A stretch of DNA of 64,000 nucleotides, from contig NZ_JACCBP010000001.1 in the NCBI RefSeq assembly GCF_013408655.1, positions 3,906,001-3,970,000 of the forward strand, given 5' to 3'. Numbering within the stretch: position 1 is the stretch's first letter; each line of letters opens with the position of its first letter. The position numbers and the translations under genes were made by a program. The notes below the pieces were generated by a model. That model had not been told where the DNA came from, did not search any database, and saw nothing but the letters and a program-made list of their open reading frames with translations. This DNA is from Pigmentiphaga litoralis. Lineage in GTDB: Bacteria; Pseudomonadota; Gammaproteobacteria; Burkholderiales; Burkholderiaceae_B. Shown piece by piece: positions 29,134-38,849 of this stretch.

Positions 29134-31587
29134 TTACGCGGATTGCGACCCTGCTGCTACGGACAACCGGGCAGACCCCGGCGCCACTGCGTCATCCACC
29201 AGCTTGGTAAGAAGTATAGAGACCATCGCTCCACCTTCTGGCCGATTGGCCAGATCGATGCGACCGCCGTGCTCTTCGACAATTTTTTTCACGATGGCCA
29301 GGCCAAGTCCCGTCCCCCGTGCCTTGGTCGTCACATAGGGCTCGAAGGCCCGCTGAAGTATGCGTGGCGCGAATCCCGCGCCCGTGTCCGTCACCATCAG
29401 CCGTACCGTTGCGTGCTCCCGTCCATCCGGCAGCCGCCTATGGATCAGCCGTGTGCTGACGCCCACCCGCTCTTCCAGGACCTGCTTTGGCTGCCCCGCC
29501 TCCTCAGCCTTGGCAATGTCCTTTGCCCTATCTTCTATGGCGTCCTTGGCATTGGCAATCAGATTATGTATCACCTGCCGCAGCTGGGTCGCATCGCCTT
29601 CGATCTTCGGCAGCCCCGGCGCCAGGTCGACAGACAGCAGGGTCGGGCGCGCGCCGTCGCGCAGCATGCCGTCGGTGCTGTCCCAACCGTAGAGCGTCAG
29701 GACTTCGGCCACCAGTTCATTCAGGTCGAGTTGCTGCATCTGCGCCGGTGGCGTCCGCGCATATTCGCGGAAGTCGTCCACCATCCGCTGCATCGAACTG
29801 ACCTGGTTGATGATCGTCGTGGTCGATCGGCGCAGCATTTGCGCGTCGGTCGCCTCCAGCTTGTCGGCCAGCTTCATCGCAATGCGCTCGGCCGAGAGCT
29901 GGATCGGTGTCAGCGGGTTCTTGATTTCATGCGCCAGCCGCCGCGCCACTTCCCCCCACGCCACTGCCCGGTTGGCGGAAATCACTTCGGTAATGTCGTC
30001 GAACACCACCACATAGCCCCCACTTCCGCCGTTGACCGGCAGATGCGATCCTCGAGCCAGCAGAGTAATCGTATTGTCGTCGGGTCGGGAGGACGACATG
30101 TTACCTTCGCCCGCCCCGCCGGACGGGGTGTCGCCCGTGGGCGCGCGCACGATTTCAAACTGCTGCTGCCAGTGCGTGCGGCCCGTATCTGCCGCCGCGT
30201 GTTCGGCAAAGGCGGTACGGATCACATTCGCGAAGGTGGTCAGGCCATCCACCGTTTCCAGGGGCCGGCCCGCCACCGCCCGCAGGTCCACCCGCAGAAT
30301 GCGCTGCGCGCCGTGATTGACGGTCGCGACGCGGAAGGCTTCGTCGAACACCAGCACGCCCGACGACAGGTTGGACAGGATGCTTTCCAGGTAGACGTTG
30401 GTGCGTTCGAGCTGACGGCGGTTGGTTTCGACCATGTGGCGCGCGTCGTCCAGCTGGCGCGTCATGGCGTTGAACGACCGGGTCAGCTGACCGACTTCAT
30501 CCTTGGACGGGGGTTCGGGAATGGGCCGGAAGTCGCCCACGCCGACCGCCTGCGTGCCTTCAGCCAGGCGCAGCAGCGGGCGCACCAGGCGGGACGACAG
30601 CGCAAACGCCGCGCCGATCGCCGAGAACACGGCCAGCAGCAGCGCCAGGGTGAGCGTGATGCCGTAGAGCTTGCGCAAGCCCGTTCGCGACAAGGACAGT
30701 TCCTGGTAGTCGCGATAGCCGGCCTGGACTTCTTCGGCGTTGAGCGCAATCTGTTCGGGCACGGGCTGCAGCAGCTGCAGGTAACGCGATTCGGCCGGCG
30801 ACACGGTCGGCAGGTCCAGCGAACTTTGCGGCGCGATCTGGATGATCACGCGCAGCCGCAGGGCATCGTTGTTCTGCGCGTCGCGCGTCGTGCCCATCGG
30901 GCCCTGCTCACTTTCCAGGGTCAGGGTGCTGGGAACGCTATTGGCTTCGGCCGCCGAGTAGCCGCGCGAGATGCGCAACTGGCGCAGGATCTGCGGCGGC
31001 GGGCTGTCGGGCACCAGGGTGCCGTACACGCTGGTGGACCACGCGATGATGCGGCCGCTGGCGGTGAACACCATGGCATCCTGCGCGCCCACCTGTTCAC
31101 GCAGGCGTGTCAGCGCGATGGACATGCTGGCGTCGGCCGTGTCGCCCAGTTCCAGTGACATGGTGCGCGCGCGGGCATTCAGGTCCTGCAGTTGCGAGTC
31201 GAGCGCGGCGCGGCCCAGGTTCAGTCCGGATTCCAGTGCGGCATCGACGCGAACGTTGAACCACGATTCGATCGAGCGCGACAGGAACTGCACTGACAAC
31301 ATATAGATGAGCACGCCGGGGACGACGCCCACCAGCGCAAAGGCCAGCGCAAAGCGGGCCGTCAGCCGGGCGCCGAACTGGCGCTTGCGCAACTGGCCCT
31401 TGAGCCGCAGCGCCAGCGCCGCCACCCACAGGAACAGGATGAGGGCGACGACGCCGTTCAGTCCCAGCAGCACGTTGTACTGCTGTTCCAGGCGGCTGGA
31501 GTTGCCGGTGGACCAGGCAAGCAGGAACAGCAGCGCCAATGCGCTGACCGCGGCGATGCCCAGCAGGATGCGCATGAGCCGGCTCAT
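29134..31587 (-). CDS. NtrY-like sensor histidine kinase
   Basis: 817 residues from the ATG that overlaps the preceding stop (ATGA). Three membrane segments lie in the first ~110 residues, followed by an extracytoplasmic or dCache-like region, a further membrane helix, a HAMP (LRLAEGTQAVGVGDFRPIPE), a PAS segment, the H-box LAHEIKNPLTPIQLSAERI, and the ATPase boxes NLIANAKDA, DTGAGFA and GTGLGLAIV. An open frame extends about 130 codons upstream but overlaps the DUF4390 gene. The signal sensed is unknown; co-transcription with trkAH suggests an envelope or ion-related cue. Confidence 0.9.
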   Translation of the reverse strand: MSRLMRILLGIAAVSALALLFLLAWSTGNSSRLEQQYNVLLGLNGVVALILFLWVAALALRLKGQLRKRQFGARLTARFALAFALVGVVPGVLIYMLSVQFLSRSIESWFNVRVDAALESGLNLGRAALDSQLQDLNARARTMSLELGDTADASMSIALTRLREQVGAQDAMVFTASGRIIAWSTSVYGTLVPDSPPPQILRQLRISRGYSAAEANSVPSTLTLESEQGPMGTTRDAQNNDALRLRVIIQIAPQSSLDLPTVSPAESRYLQLLQPVPEQIALNAEEVQAGYRDYQELSLSRTGLRKLYGITLTLALLLAVFSAIGAAFALSSRLVRPLLRLAEGTQAVGVGDFRPIPEPPSKDEVGQLTRSFNAMTRQLDDARHMVETNRRQLERTNVYLESILSNLSSGVLVFDEAFRVATVNHGAQRILRVDLRAVAGRPLETVDGLTTFANVIRTAFAEHAAADTGRTHWQQQFEIVRAPTGDTPSGGAGEGNMSSSRPDDNTITLLARGSHLPVNGGSGGYVVVFDDITEVISANRAVAWGEVARRLAHEIKNPLTPIQLSAERIAMKLADKLEATDAQMLRRSTTTIINQVSSMQRMVDDFREYARTPPAQMQQLDLNELVAEVLTLYGWDSTDGMLRDGARPTLLSVDLAPGLPKIEGDATQLRQVIHNLIANAKDAIEDRAKDIAKAEEAGQPKQVLEERVGVSTRLIHRRLPDGREHATVRLMVTDTGAGFAPRILQRAFEPYVTTKARGTGLGLAIVKKIVEEHGGRIDLANRPEGGAMVSILLTKLVDDAVAPGSARLSVAAGSQSA

Positions 31588-32510
31588 GGCGCCTCGGGCG
31601 GCGGGGTGCTGGCGTTGCCGTTGGAACTGCCGGCGTTGGGACTGCCTGCATTGGGACTGCCTGCATTCGGCAGCACCGTGCTGCCGCTGGCGGTGCCGCG
31701 GGTGCCGTCCGGCAAGGTCAGCCCCAGGCTGGACGACCCGTTGGACAAGGACGGCGCACCCAGCGACCCGCCCGGGGTCTGGTTCATGCTGGGCGACGTG
31801 GGCGGGTTGGCGCCGTTGGGGCGGTCTGCGGGCTTGTCGGCGGGTCTTTCGGCGGGCTTTTCCGTCGCCTTGTCGGTCGGGCGGTCGGGGACCGGCGCCG
31901 GCGCGGTGGGCGCGGGTGCGACCGGCACGGGCGGCAGCGTTTCGCGCACAACCTGGGTGGAAAATTCCGTCCACGGGGTGGCCAGCGACCAGTCGCTGCT
32001 GTTCAGCGCATTGACCTGGAAGGCCTTGGACAATTGTGAGACGTCAAACCGCACCCGCATGCGGCCTTCGTGGTTGGACCCAGGCTTGAAGGCGTCCTTG
32101 TCGGCGATCCGCCAATTGCGGACGTGCCGCACCACCGACAGGGCTTCCGACAGCGAACTGACCGGCAAGGCCAGGCTGCCGCTGCTGACGCGCCATTGGT
32201 GGGTCAGGGGATTATGGGCGATGCGCCAGGTCTGGGTCGCAGTCAGCACGGTTTCGTCGAACCAGTACCAGCGGGGCCGGTTGATTTCGACTTCGACCGT
32301 GAAGAACAGCGGCAGCCCCCGTTCGGCGGCATCTTCAAGCTGATTATTGAGGTTGAGCGAGACGTCGGCGTTCAGGACCAGATCGCGGCCGCGTTCGGCC
32401 AGCGAGACTGCCTGGACCATGGGTGCATCGGCGGCGCCGACCCTGCCACCCAGAAGCAGCATGACGGCAGCGGCCACCAGCAGGAAGCGAACGATGCGTA
32501 GCAGTCTCAC
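31584..32510 (-). CDS. DUF4390 domain protein, exported, with repetitive C-terminus
   Basis: 308 residues from a GTG overlapping the rsmB stop (GTGA), giving a clean signal peptide (VRLLRIVRFLLVAAAVMLLL, then GGRVGAADA). Residues ~30-200 match DUF4390: LNADVSLNLNNQLEDAAERGLPLFFTVEVEI and RPRWYWFDE. The last ~100 residues are proline/serine/asparagine-rich, with KATEKPAERPADKPADRP and a short PNAGS tandem repeat. It sits between rsmB and the NtrY-like kinase, an arrangement I recall from related Burkholderiales. A periplasmic partner role for the kinase is an inference. Confidence 0.78.
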   Translation of the reverse strand: MRLLRIVRFLLVAAAVMLLLGGRVGAADAPMVQAVSLAERGRDLVLNADVSLNLNNQLEDAAERGLPLFFTVEVEINRPRWYWFDETVLTATQTWRIAHNPLTHQWRVSSGSLALPVSSLSEALSVVRHVRNWRIADKDAFKPGSNHEGRMRVRFDVSQLSKAFQVNALNSSDWSLATPWTEFSTQVVRETLPPVPVAPAPTAPAPVPDRPTDKATEKPAERPADKPADRPNGANPPTSPSMNQTPGGSLGAPSLSNGSSSLGLTLPDGTRGTASGSTVLPNAGSPNAGSPNAGSSNGNASTPPPEAP

Positions 32511-33853
32511 ACCTTGGTGAACAACGCGTAGAAGAAACCGTCGTGCTGCTCGCCAGGCGGTGCGGATACGGGGCTGGGCAGCAATTGACCGGGCGCGGGC
32601 AATCGGGTCGCATCGGGATGACGGGTCAGGAAAGCTTCGGCCTGACGCGCGCCCTCGGCGGGAAATATCGAGCACGTCACGTAGAGCAATTTACCACCGG
32701 GGGCGACCACCCGCCACAGCGCATCGGCCAGCCTGGCCTGCAGCACGGCCGTGCGGGTCACGTCTTCTTCGCGGCGCAGCCAGCGGATGTCCGGATGGCG
32801 GCGCACGATGCCGGACGCACTGCAGGGCACGTCGGCTAGCACTGCGTCGAAAGGCGTGCCGTCCCACCAGGCGTCGACGTCGGCAATGTCGGCCGCCATC
32901 GTACGTGCCGTCAGGCCCAGCCGGGCCAGGTTTTCATCCACGCGGCGCAGGCGCATGGCGTCCACGTCAATCGCCAGCAGGTCGATATCCGCCTGTTCCA
33001 GCAGGTGGGCCGTCTTGCCGCCCGGCGCGGCGCAGGCATCCAGCACCCGCATGCCGTCCTTGACCTGCAGCAGGGGCGCGGCCAGTTGCGCGCCGGCATC
33101 CTGCACCGACCACCAGCCCTCGGCAAAGCCGGGCAATTGCTGGACCGGACGGGGCTGCAGCACGACCAGGCCGTCGTCGCCAGCAGGCGTGACGGCAATG
33201 CCTTGGTCCTGGAACGCCGCCAGCAGCGCATCGCGGGACATCTTGCGGCGGTTGGCGCGCAGGGTCAGCGGCGCCTGGCGGTTGGCCGTGCGCAGCAGGT
33301 CCTGCCAGCTGTCGGGGTAGTCGATACGCAAGCGGCGCACCCACCACGACGGGTGATTCCAGGTGGCTTCGCCATTGTTGGCGAGCCCATCCATGATCGC
33401 GTCGCGTTCCCGCAGGAAGCGGCGCAGGCTGCCGTTGACGAGTCCCTTGTAGGACGCCAGCGACGGTTGGCCGGACGCGGCGCGCACCGCCTGGTCCACC
33501 ACCGTGTGCGGTGCGTAGTGAGCACCCGCTGACCCGGCGGCCTGCTCCAGGCCGTCACCCGGCACCACCAGCGCAAAGGCCACCAGCAGCAGCGCGTCGA
33601 GCAGGGGGTCAGTAGGATTGCGAGGGATCAGCGCCTGCTTGACGGCGCGCGCGCGGCCCAGCTGCCGCATCACATGAAAGGACACCGCCTGGACCGCGGG
33701 CCGGTTGGCGGCCGGCGTCTTGGCAATGGCGTCGGTCAACGACGTGCCGGCCAGCACGGCCTGCAGCGCCTTGGCGGCGCCCAGCAGGATATCGGACAGC
33801 GGTGCGGATTGACCGGGGGTGGCCGGGCCAGGCCGGGGGGGTGTGGACGACAT
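32507..33853 (-). CDS. rsmB: 16S rRNA m5C967 methyltransferase
   Basis: 448 residues. The N-terminal NusB-like RNA-binding domain (about 20-155) is followed by a Rossmann methyltransferase domain with the SAM motif LDACAAPGGKTAHLLE, the motif IV cysteine in VPCSASGIVRRHPDIRW, and the catalytic cysteine in VTCSIFPAEG. It shares one base with the fmt stop (TGATG) and its own stop overlaps the DUF4390 start. The def-fmt-rsmB order is a common translation-linked cluster. Confidence 0.94.
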   Translation of the reverse strand: MSSTPPRPGPATPGQSAPLSDILLGAAKALQAVLAGTSLTDAIAKTPAANRPAVQAVSFHVMRQLGRARAVKQALIPRNPTDPLLDALLLVAFALVVPGDGLEQAAGSAGAHYAPHTVVDQAVRAASGQPSLASYKGLVNGSLRRFLRERDAIMDGLANNGEATWNHPSWWVRRLRIDYPDSWQDLLRTANRQAPLTLRANRRKMSRDALLAAFQDQGIAVTPAGDDGLVVLQPRPVQQLPGFAEGWWSVQDAGAQLAAPLLQVKDGMRVLDACAAPGGKTAHLLEQADIDLLAIDVDAMRLRRVDENLARLGLTARTMAADIADVDAWWDGTPFDAVLADVPCSASGIVRRHPDIRWLRREEDVTRTAVLQARLADALWRVVAPGGKLLYVTCSIFPAEGARQAEAFLTRHPDATRLPAPGQLLPSPVSAPPGEQHDGFFYALFTKV

Positions 33854-34815
33854 CAGGGGGTTCCTCCGCCAAGGCCACGGACGAAGACGTCGACGGGCTG
33901 GCGTTTTCCGCCGGCTTTTTGCAGTTCGAGCAGGCGCAGTGTGCCGTCGGCCGTAGCGATGTCGATGCCATCGCTTGCCATCCGCACAAGGGCGCCCGGG
34001 GTGGGGGTGTCAGCGGCAGGCGATCCGCTGCCAGGCAGCGCCGTCGCCTTCCATACCTTGACGGGGTCGGGCAGCATCGGAAGCCGCAGGGTCGCGCCCG
34101 GCACCGGATCAAAGGCGCGGATACGCCGTGCCAGGACGGCCGCAGGCTGCGTGCAGTCCAGCGGCGCTTCGGCCTTGTCCAGCTTGGCGGCGTAGGTCAC
34201 GCCATCGGCCGGCTGCGGGGTGGCAGGCAACTCGCCCGCCTCGCGCCGCGCCAGGGCATCCACGATCGCCGTGCCGCCCAGGGTGGCCAGCACATCGTGC
34301 AGGTCCCCGGCTGATTGCGTTGGCAAGATGGGCGTTGCGGCGACCAGCAGCATGTCGCCGGTATCCAGGCCGGCGTCCATCTGCATGATGGTGATGCCGG
34401 TTTCGGTGTCGCCCGCTTCGATCGCGCGCTGGATCGGCGCCGCCCCGCGCCAGCGCGGCAGCAGGCTGGCGTGGATATTCAGGCAGCCCAGGCGGGGCAG
34501 ATCCAGCACCGATTGCGGCAGAATCAGCCCGTAAGCTGCCACGATCATCGCGTCGGCATTGACGTCAAGCAGGGTGTCGTGCGCGGCGCGCGCCTCGTCG
34601 GGATACTTGCCATCCAGGCGCAGGCTGCGCGGCTGGGCCACGGGAATGCCCGCCTCGAGTGCGGCCGCTTTGACAGGGGAAGGGGTGAGCTTGAGCCCGC
34701 GACCGGACGGACGGTCGGGCTGGGTCAACACCAGGGCGACGTCATGACCGGCGTCGATCAGGGCCCGCAACGCCACCCTGGCAAACTCCGGCGTACCGGC
34801 AAAAACCAGGCGCAT
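33853..34815 (-). CDS. fmt: Methionyl-tRNA formyltransferase
   Basis: 320 residues. The N-terminal formyltransferase domain contains the family signature [16 protein letters not shown] and the N-terminal [15 protein letters not shown]. The C-terminal OB-like tRNA-binding domain follows from about 205. It formylates initiator Met-tRNA with 10-formyl-THF, the step reversed on proteins by the deformylase 23 bases upstream in the same operon. Confidence 0.95.
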   Translation of the reverse strand: MRLVFAGTPEFARVALRALIDAGHDVALVLTQPDRPSGRGLKLTPSPVKAAALEAGIPVAQPRSLRLDGKYPDEARAAHDTLLDVNADAMIVAAYGLILPQSVLDLPRLGCLNIHASLLPRWRGAAPIQRAIEAGDTETGITIMQMDAGLDTGDMLLVAATPILPTQSAGDLHDVLATLGGTAIVDALARREAGELPATPQPADGVTYAAKLDKAEAPLDCTQPAAVLARRIRAFDPVPGATLRLPMLPDPVKVWKATALPGSGSPAADTPTPGALVRMASDGIDIATADGTLRLLELQKAGGKRQPVDVFVRGLGGGTP

Positions 34816-34838
34816 CTGAATCCTGAATCCGAAAGAAA

Positions 34839-35345
34839 TTAAGCGGGCTGGCGCTCGAGTTTGCGCATTTTCGTCTTGATGCGCGTCTGCTTCAGGTTGG
34901 ACAGGTATTCCACGAACACCTTGCCTTCGAGGTGGTCGAGTTCATGCTGGACGCAGACGGCAAGCAGGCCCTCGGCATCGAATTCGTAGTGTTCGCCCTT
35001 CTCGTTCAGCGCCCGGACGGTGATCTGGGACGAACGCGCCACTTCATCATAGATGCCGGGTACCGACAGGCAACCTTCTTCGTACACCTTGGTGTCGTCG
35101 CTCTTCCAGGTGATTTCCGGATTGATGAGGACAAGCAGGTCGCTCTTGTCTTCGGACACGTCGATCACGACGATCCGCTCATGCACGTCGACCTGGGTCG
35201 CTGCCAGGCCGACGCCAGGCGCGTCGTACATGGTCTCGGCCATGTCGCGCACGATGCGCCGGACACGGTCGTCCACGACGGCCACCGGCTTGGCTTTCTT
35301 GTGCAGGCGCGGGTCGGGATAGGTCAGGATAGGAAGCAGGGCCAT
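34839..35345 (-). CDS. def: Peptide deformylase
   Basis: 168 residues from ATG ([12 protein letters not shown]), the normal length. All three deformylase motifs are present: GVGLAATQ (44-51), EGCLS with metal ligand C92, and QHELDH with H134, E135 and H138. It removes the N-formyl group from nascent proteins and opens the leftward operon. No strong Shine-Dalgarno is visible before the ATG; 28 in-frame upstream codons are not family-like. Confidence 0.95.
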   Translation of the reverse strand: MALLPILTYPDPRLHKKAKPVAVVDDRVRRIVRDMAETMYDAPGVGLAATQVDVHERIVVIDVSEDKSDLLVLINPEITWKSDDTKVYEEGCLSVPGIYDEVARSSQITVRALNEKGEHYEFDAEGLLAVCVQHELDHLEGKVFVEYLSNLKQTRIKTKMRKLERQPA

Positions 35346-35540
35346 GGCAACAACAACGAATTCTTGGGGATCTTTGATACAAGGAAAATGGGGGGCGAAC
35401 CCCATAAATGCAAGCCCAAGATACCACAAGCGTCCGCGCGGGCGTGCGCCAGCGCCCCGGACGCCTTGGGCAGATCCGGGGCATGCGGTCCGAGAGGCCT
35501 GGCGGCTCCGTAGGGCGGAGCGCCTGCTTCAGCCGCCGCC

Positions 35541-35582
35541 GTGCAGGCTTAGCGGGCTACGCGTGCACGCTTAGCGGGCTAC
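35541..35582. repeat. Tandem duplication spanning the end of the FAH gene
   Basis: Two 20-bp copies, GTGCAGGCTTAGCGGGCTAC (35541-35560) and GTGCACGCTTAGCGGGCTAC (35563-35582), differ at one base. The second contains the FAH gene stop codon, the first an out-of-gene copy of it. Confidence 0.7.
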
Positions 35583-36263
35583 GTAATGCACCGTCAGGTC
35601 GCCCACGCCGTCGATATGTGCGTGCAGGGTGTCACCCGCCACGCACGGGCCAACGCCGGCAGGCGTGCCGTTCAGGATGATGTCGCCGGCTTCCAGGGTC
35701 ACGAAACGCGACAGGTAGGCGATGGTTTCTTCGACCCGCCAGATCTGCTGGTTCAGGTCGCCTTCCTGGCGGATTTCGCCATTGATCTTGAGCCAGATCG
35801 GGCCGGCGTCGGGGTGGCCGATTTCGCTGGCCGGCTTCAGGGCAGACACGGGGCACGATTGGTCGAAGCCCTTGGCCAGCTCCCAGGGGCGCTGCATTTT
35901 CTTGGCGACCGACTGGATGTCGCGGCGGGTCATGTCGATGCCCACGCCGTAGCCGAACACGTGCGACAGGGCGTCAGCCTCGTTGATGTCGGTGCCGCCC
36001 TTGCCCAGCGCCACGACCAGCTCGACTTCGTGGTGAAGGTCTTGCGTCTGCACCGGGAACGGCAGGTCGCCGCCGTTCGGCACCACGGCGTCGGACGGCT
36101 TGGAAAAGAAGAATGGCGGTTCACGATCGGGGTCGTGGCCCATTTCGCGTGCGTGATCCGCGAAGTTGCGGCCGACGCACCAGATCCGCCGGACCGGAAA
36201 CACGGCGTCGGTCCCTTCCACGGGAATCGCGGCGATGGACGGCTGGGGGATGACGAAATTCAT
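35571..36263 (-). CDS. Fumarylacetoacetate hydrolase family protein (fumarylpyruvate hydrolase-like)
   Basis: 230 residues, the short FAHD1-like form of the FAH fold. Metal-binding acidic residues occur in HHEVELVVALGK and the following segment, and the substrate-site motif is RRIWCVGRNFADHAREMG. Bacterial relatives cleave fumarylpyruvate or decarboxylate oxaloacetate in gentisate-type pathways. It lies 60 bases downstream of an AraC-type regulator on the same strand. Confidence 0.85.
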   Translation of the reverse strand: MNFVIPQPSIAAIPVEGTDAVFPVRRIWCVGRNFADHAREMGHDPDREPPFFFSKPSDAVVPNGGDLPFPVQTQDLHHEVELVVALGKGGTDINEADALSHVFGYGVGIDMTRRDIQSVAKKMQRPWELAKGFDQSCPVSALKPASEIGHPDAGPIWLKINGEIRQEGDLNQQIWRVEETIAYLSRFVTLEAGDIILNGTPAGVGPCVAGDTLHAHIDGVGDLTVHYVAR

Positions 36264-36323
36264 GACATTTCCTGTAGGACTGCCGGGCAGTTCGCCGCCC
36301 GGTCGTTGAATGTGGGTGCCAGC

Positions 36324-37295
36324 TTATCGGTCTTCGGGGGACAGCGACAGGGACGCATGTGTGATTCGCTTGGACAAAACCGGGGGCTCGACGGCCTGGC
36401 GGGCGGCGGCGCGAAACGCAACCGGGCTGGCGCCGCACACCTGCCGGAACCGGCGGGAAAAGTAGGCCTCGTCGGCAAACCCCACCTGCCGGGCAATATC
36501 GGACACCCGCAAGGACGTCTGCATGAGCAGTTCCCTGGACTGTTCGATCCGCCGTTCCGTGACCAGATCCACAAACGTACGGCCGGTCTCTTTCTTGATG
36601 AGATGGGCCAGATAGTTGGGCGACAGGCAGGCCGCGGCGGCCGCGCTGTCCAGGGTCAGCCGTTCGGCCAGATGCTCGCGAATATGCCGGATCACGCGCG
36701 CCATGGCCTCCCGCCGGCCGTGATGCGACGTGCCCGCGCCCGCTGCCTGCTCGATCTGGCCGGCATATTTGCGGCAGACCAGGCCGATCAGCAGCAGCAG
36801 GCGGGCGCGCAGTGTTTCCAGCGTATAGAAGCCGCGCTGCGCGTTGTCGGCGTACATCTGCTCGCACAGCTGCAGCATCTCGGCCCGGTCCGCGCCGTCA
36901 AGCTCGAAGTCCATGGATTCCTGCGCCAGGAAAGGCGCCAGTTCGGGCGCCCGGGCCAGCGGAACGTCTTCCAGGTCCAGCGGATCCACATCGAGATCGC
37001 TGCGCAGGAAGCGCTGACCGAAGCTGAGGATGTAATACAGCGATCCGGGCGGATGCGGCACGCAATGCATGCGGTAGGGCAGCACGAACGAAAGCATGCC
37101 CGGCCGGAACGGCCGCACGGTGGCGCCGATGTGCTGCTGCGTATCGCCCGCCAGGTTGATCTGGATCTGGAAATAGGCATGACGATGCGGCGCGGCCAGC
37201 GGATCGCGGGCGTTCTCGCGCCGGATGTCGAAATCCAGGTGCTGCGCCCGTTCCTGCATCGTGTAGGTCCGGATCCCGGCGGCCATGTGGCCCAT
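36324..37295 (-). CDS. AraC-family transcriptional regulator with cupin sensor
   Basis: 323 residues. The N-terminal cupin-like domain contains HRHAYFQIQINLAGDTQQHI and a C-terminal AraC domain reads LTLDSAAAAACLSPNYLAHLIKKETGRTFVDLV then VSDIARQVGFADEAYFSRRFRQV. GGGGGA lies 4 bases before the ATG. It is divergent from dprA (231-bp gap) and upstream of the FAH-family gene, which it could control. The effector is unknown. Confidence 0.85.
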   Translation of the reverse strand: MGHMAAGIRTYTMQERAQHLDFDIRRENARDPLAAPHRHAYFQIQINLAGDTQQHIGATVRPFRPGMLSFVLPYRMHCVPHPPGSLYYILSFGQRFLRSDLDVDPLDLEDVPLARAPELAPFLAQESMDFELDGADRAEMLQLCEQMYADNAQRGFYTLETLRARLLLLIGLVCRKYAGQIEQAAGAGTSHHGRREAMARVIRHIREHLAERLTLDSAAAAACLSPNYLAHLIKKETGRTFVDLVTERRIEQSRELLMQTSLRVSDIARQVGFADEAYFSRRFRQVCGASPVAFRAAARQAVEPPVLSKRITHASLSLSPEDR

Positions 37296-37526
37296 GCTGT
37301 CCCCCAGTCCTTGTGTCGTGTCGCCAGCGCACGCACACCGTGGCCAGACAGAAAAAGTATAGCCACTTCGACCGTGGCGTCCGCGGCGTTGGGCGGTTTA
37401 TGTCCATGCGTACATTTGGCCTTGGACAGTTCTGTCCGGAACCGCCCCGCCCGGCAGGGGTGGCATGGTCTAGTGAGGGACACGGTCATCCGCGACCTTT
37501 CACGACTTTCCGGCGTCCGTCCTGCC

Positions 37527-38849
37527 ATGTCTTCTCTTTCCGCTTCTGCTTCCGTTTCGGTCTCTGCTTCTGTTTCCGCTTCAGACTCCGTGGCCGCGTG
37601 GCTGCGGCTGTCTCTGGAACCGGGCGTTGGCCCCGTTACCGCCTATCACCTGCTGCAGGAATTCGGGCCGCCCGACCAGCTGTACGCCCAGGACTTCGAC
37701 ACCCTGTCCGCCAAGCTGCCCTTGCCCCTGGCCAGGCAGCTTGCGGCCCGGGCCGATGACGCAACACGCCGTCGCATTGACGAGGCGCTGGCCTGGGCCG
37801 ACCAGCCTGGCAACTACCTGATGACGCTGAACGACCGGCACTATCCGCCCGCGCTGCTCGTCACCCATGATCCCCCGACGCTGCTGTATGTAAAAGGGCT
37901 GCCGTCGCTGCTGGGGCGCCACGGGCTGGCCATCGTGGGCTCGCGCAACGCCACGCCGGACGGCCTGGGCCATGCGCGCGAATTCGCCCAGCATCTGGCA
38001 AGTCTGGGCTACACGATCGTGAGCGGCCTTGCGCTGGGCATCGATGCCGCGGCACACGAAGGCGCCCTGGCAGCCGGTGCCGAAGGGGGCGGCACGCTGG
38101 CGGTGGTCGGCACCGGTGCGGACGTCGTCTACCCCCGACGCAACCGTCTGCTGGCCCACCGGATTGCCGACCAGGGCGCGATCGTGTCCGAACTGCCCCT
38201 GGGCACCCGCGCCCTGGCGCACCACTTTCCGCGCCGCAACCGGCTCGTGGCGGGGCTGTCGAAAGGCGTGCTGGTGGTCGAGGCGGCCGTGCACAGCGGC
38301 TCGCTGATCACCGCCCGGATCGCGGCCGACATCGGGCGCGACGTGTTCGCGATCCCGGGGTCTATCCATTCGCCTTTATCCCGGGGCTGCCACGTTCTGC
38401 TGCGCCAAGGTGCGAAGCTGGTGGAATGTTCGCAGGACATTGTGGATGAGCTGACCGACCAGCCGGTGGCCGCGCAAGCATCCTTGCCGCTGACCGCATT
38501 CCCTGACACCACGACAGCGCCCAGGGCCCACCCCGCCACCCCCAGCAACGCGACCTTTGCCTTGCCGCCCATGTCACCCGAAGACCTGGCGCTGCTGCGG
38601 GCGATGGGATTTCGCGCCATCAGCCCCGACATGGTCTCGTATCGGCTGGGCGTTCCCATCCAGGACGTGCTGGCGCGATTGCTGCCGCTGGAATTGCGGG
38701 GCCTGGTAGATCGGCTGAATGGAGGCAGCTACCAGGTCACCGGGCGAACCGCCAAGGCACTGGCGGAACAGCTGGCGCGGGAAGCGCAGGCCGTGGCCCC
38801 CGAGGGCGCGGATGGCGCGGATGGCGCGGATGGCGCGGATGGCGATTAA
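37527..38849 (+). CDS. dprA: DNA processing protein DprA
   Basis: 440 residues. The Rossmann-like core is clear: LAIVGSRNATPDGLGHAREFA, VSGLALGIDAAAHEGALA, VVEAAVHSGSLITARIA and DVFAIPGSIHSPLSRG. DprA loads RecA on incoming single-stranded DNA during transformation. A DprA winged-helix C-terminus is present (about 355-415). Unusual low-complexity ends: residues 3-19 alternate serine with A/V (SLSASASVSVSASVSAS), and the C-terminus ends with GAD repeats encoded by four near-identical 9-bp units. An in-frame open region extends far upstream but is antisense to other genes. Confidence 0.93.
   Translation: MSSLSASASVSVSASVSASDSVAAWLRLSLEPGVGPVTAYHLLQEFGPPDQLYAQDFDTLSAKLPLPLARQLAARADDATRRRIDEALAWADQPGNYLMTLNDRHYPPALLVTHDPPTLLYVKGLPSLLGRHGLAIVGSRNATPDGLGHAREFAQHLASLGYTIVSGLALGIDAAAHEGALAAGAEGGGTLAVVGTGADVVYPRRNRLLAHRIADQGAIVSELPLGTRALAHHFPRRNRLVAGLSKGVLVVEAAVHSGSLITARIAADIGRDVFAIPGSIHSPLSRGCHVLLRQGAKLVECSQDIVDELTDQPVAAQASLPLTAFPDTTTAPRAHPATPSNATFALPPMSPEDLALLRAMGFRAISPDMVSYRLGVPIQDVLARLLPLELRGLVDRLNGGSYQVTGRTAKALAEQLAREAQAVAPEGADGADGADGADGD

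Noticed and set aside
29143..31158. 671-codon open frame antisense to the sensor kinase
   Set aside because: Shadow of a real kinase gene whose motifs are all on the other strand.
35586..37526. In-frame upstream extension of dprA of about 650 codons
   Set aside because: It is antisense to the FAH and AraC genes; the DprA core begins only after 37527.
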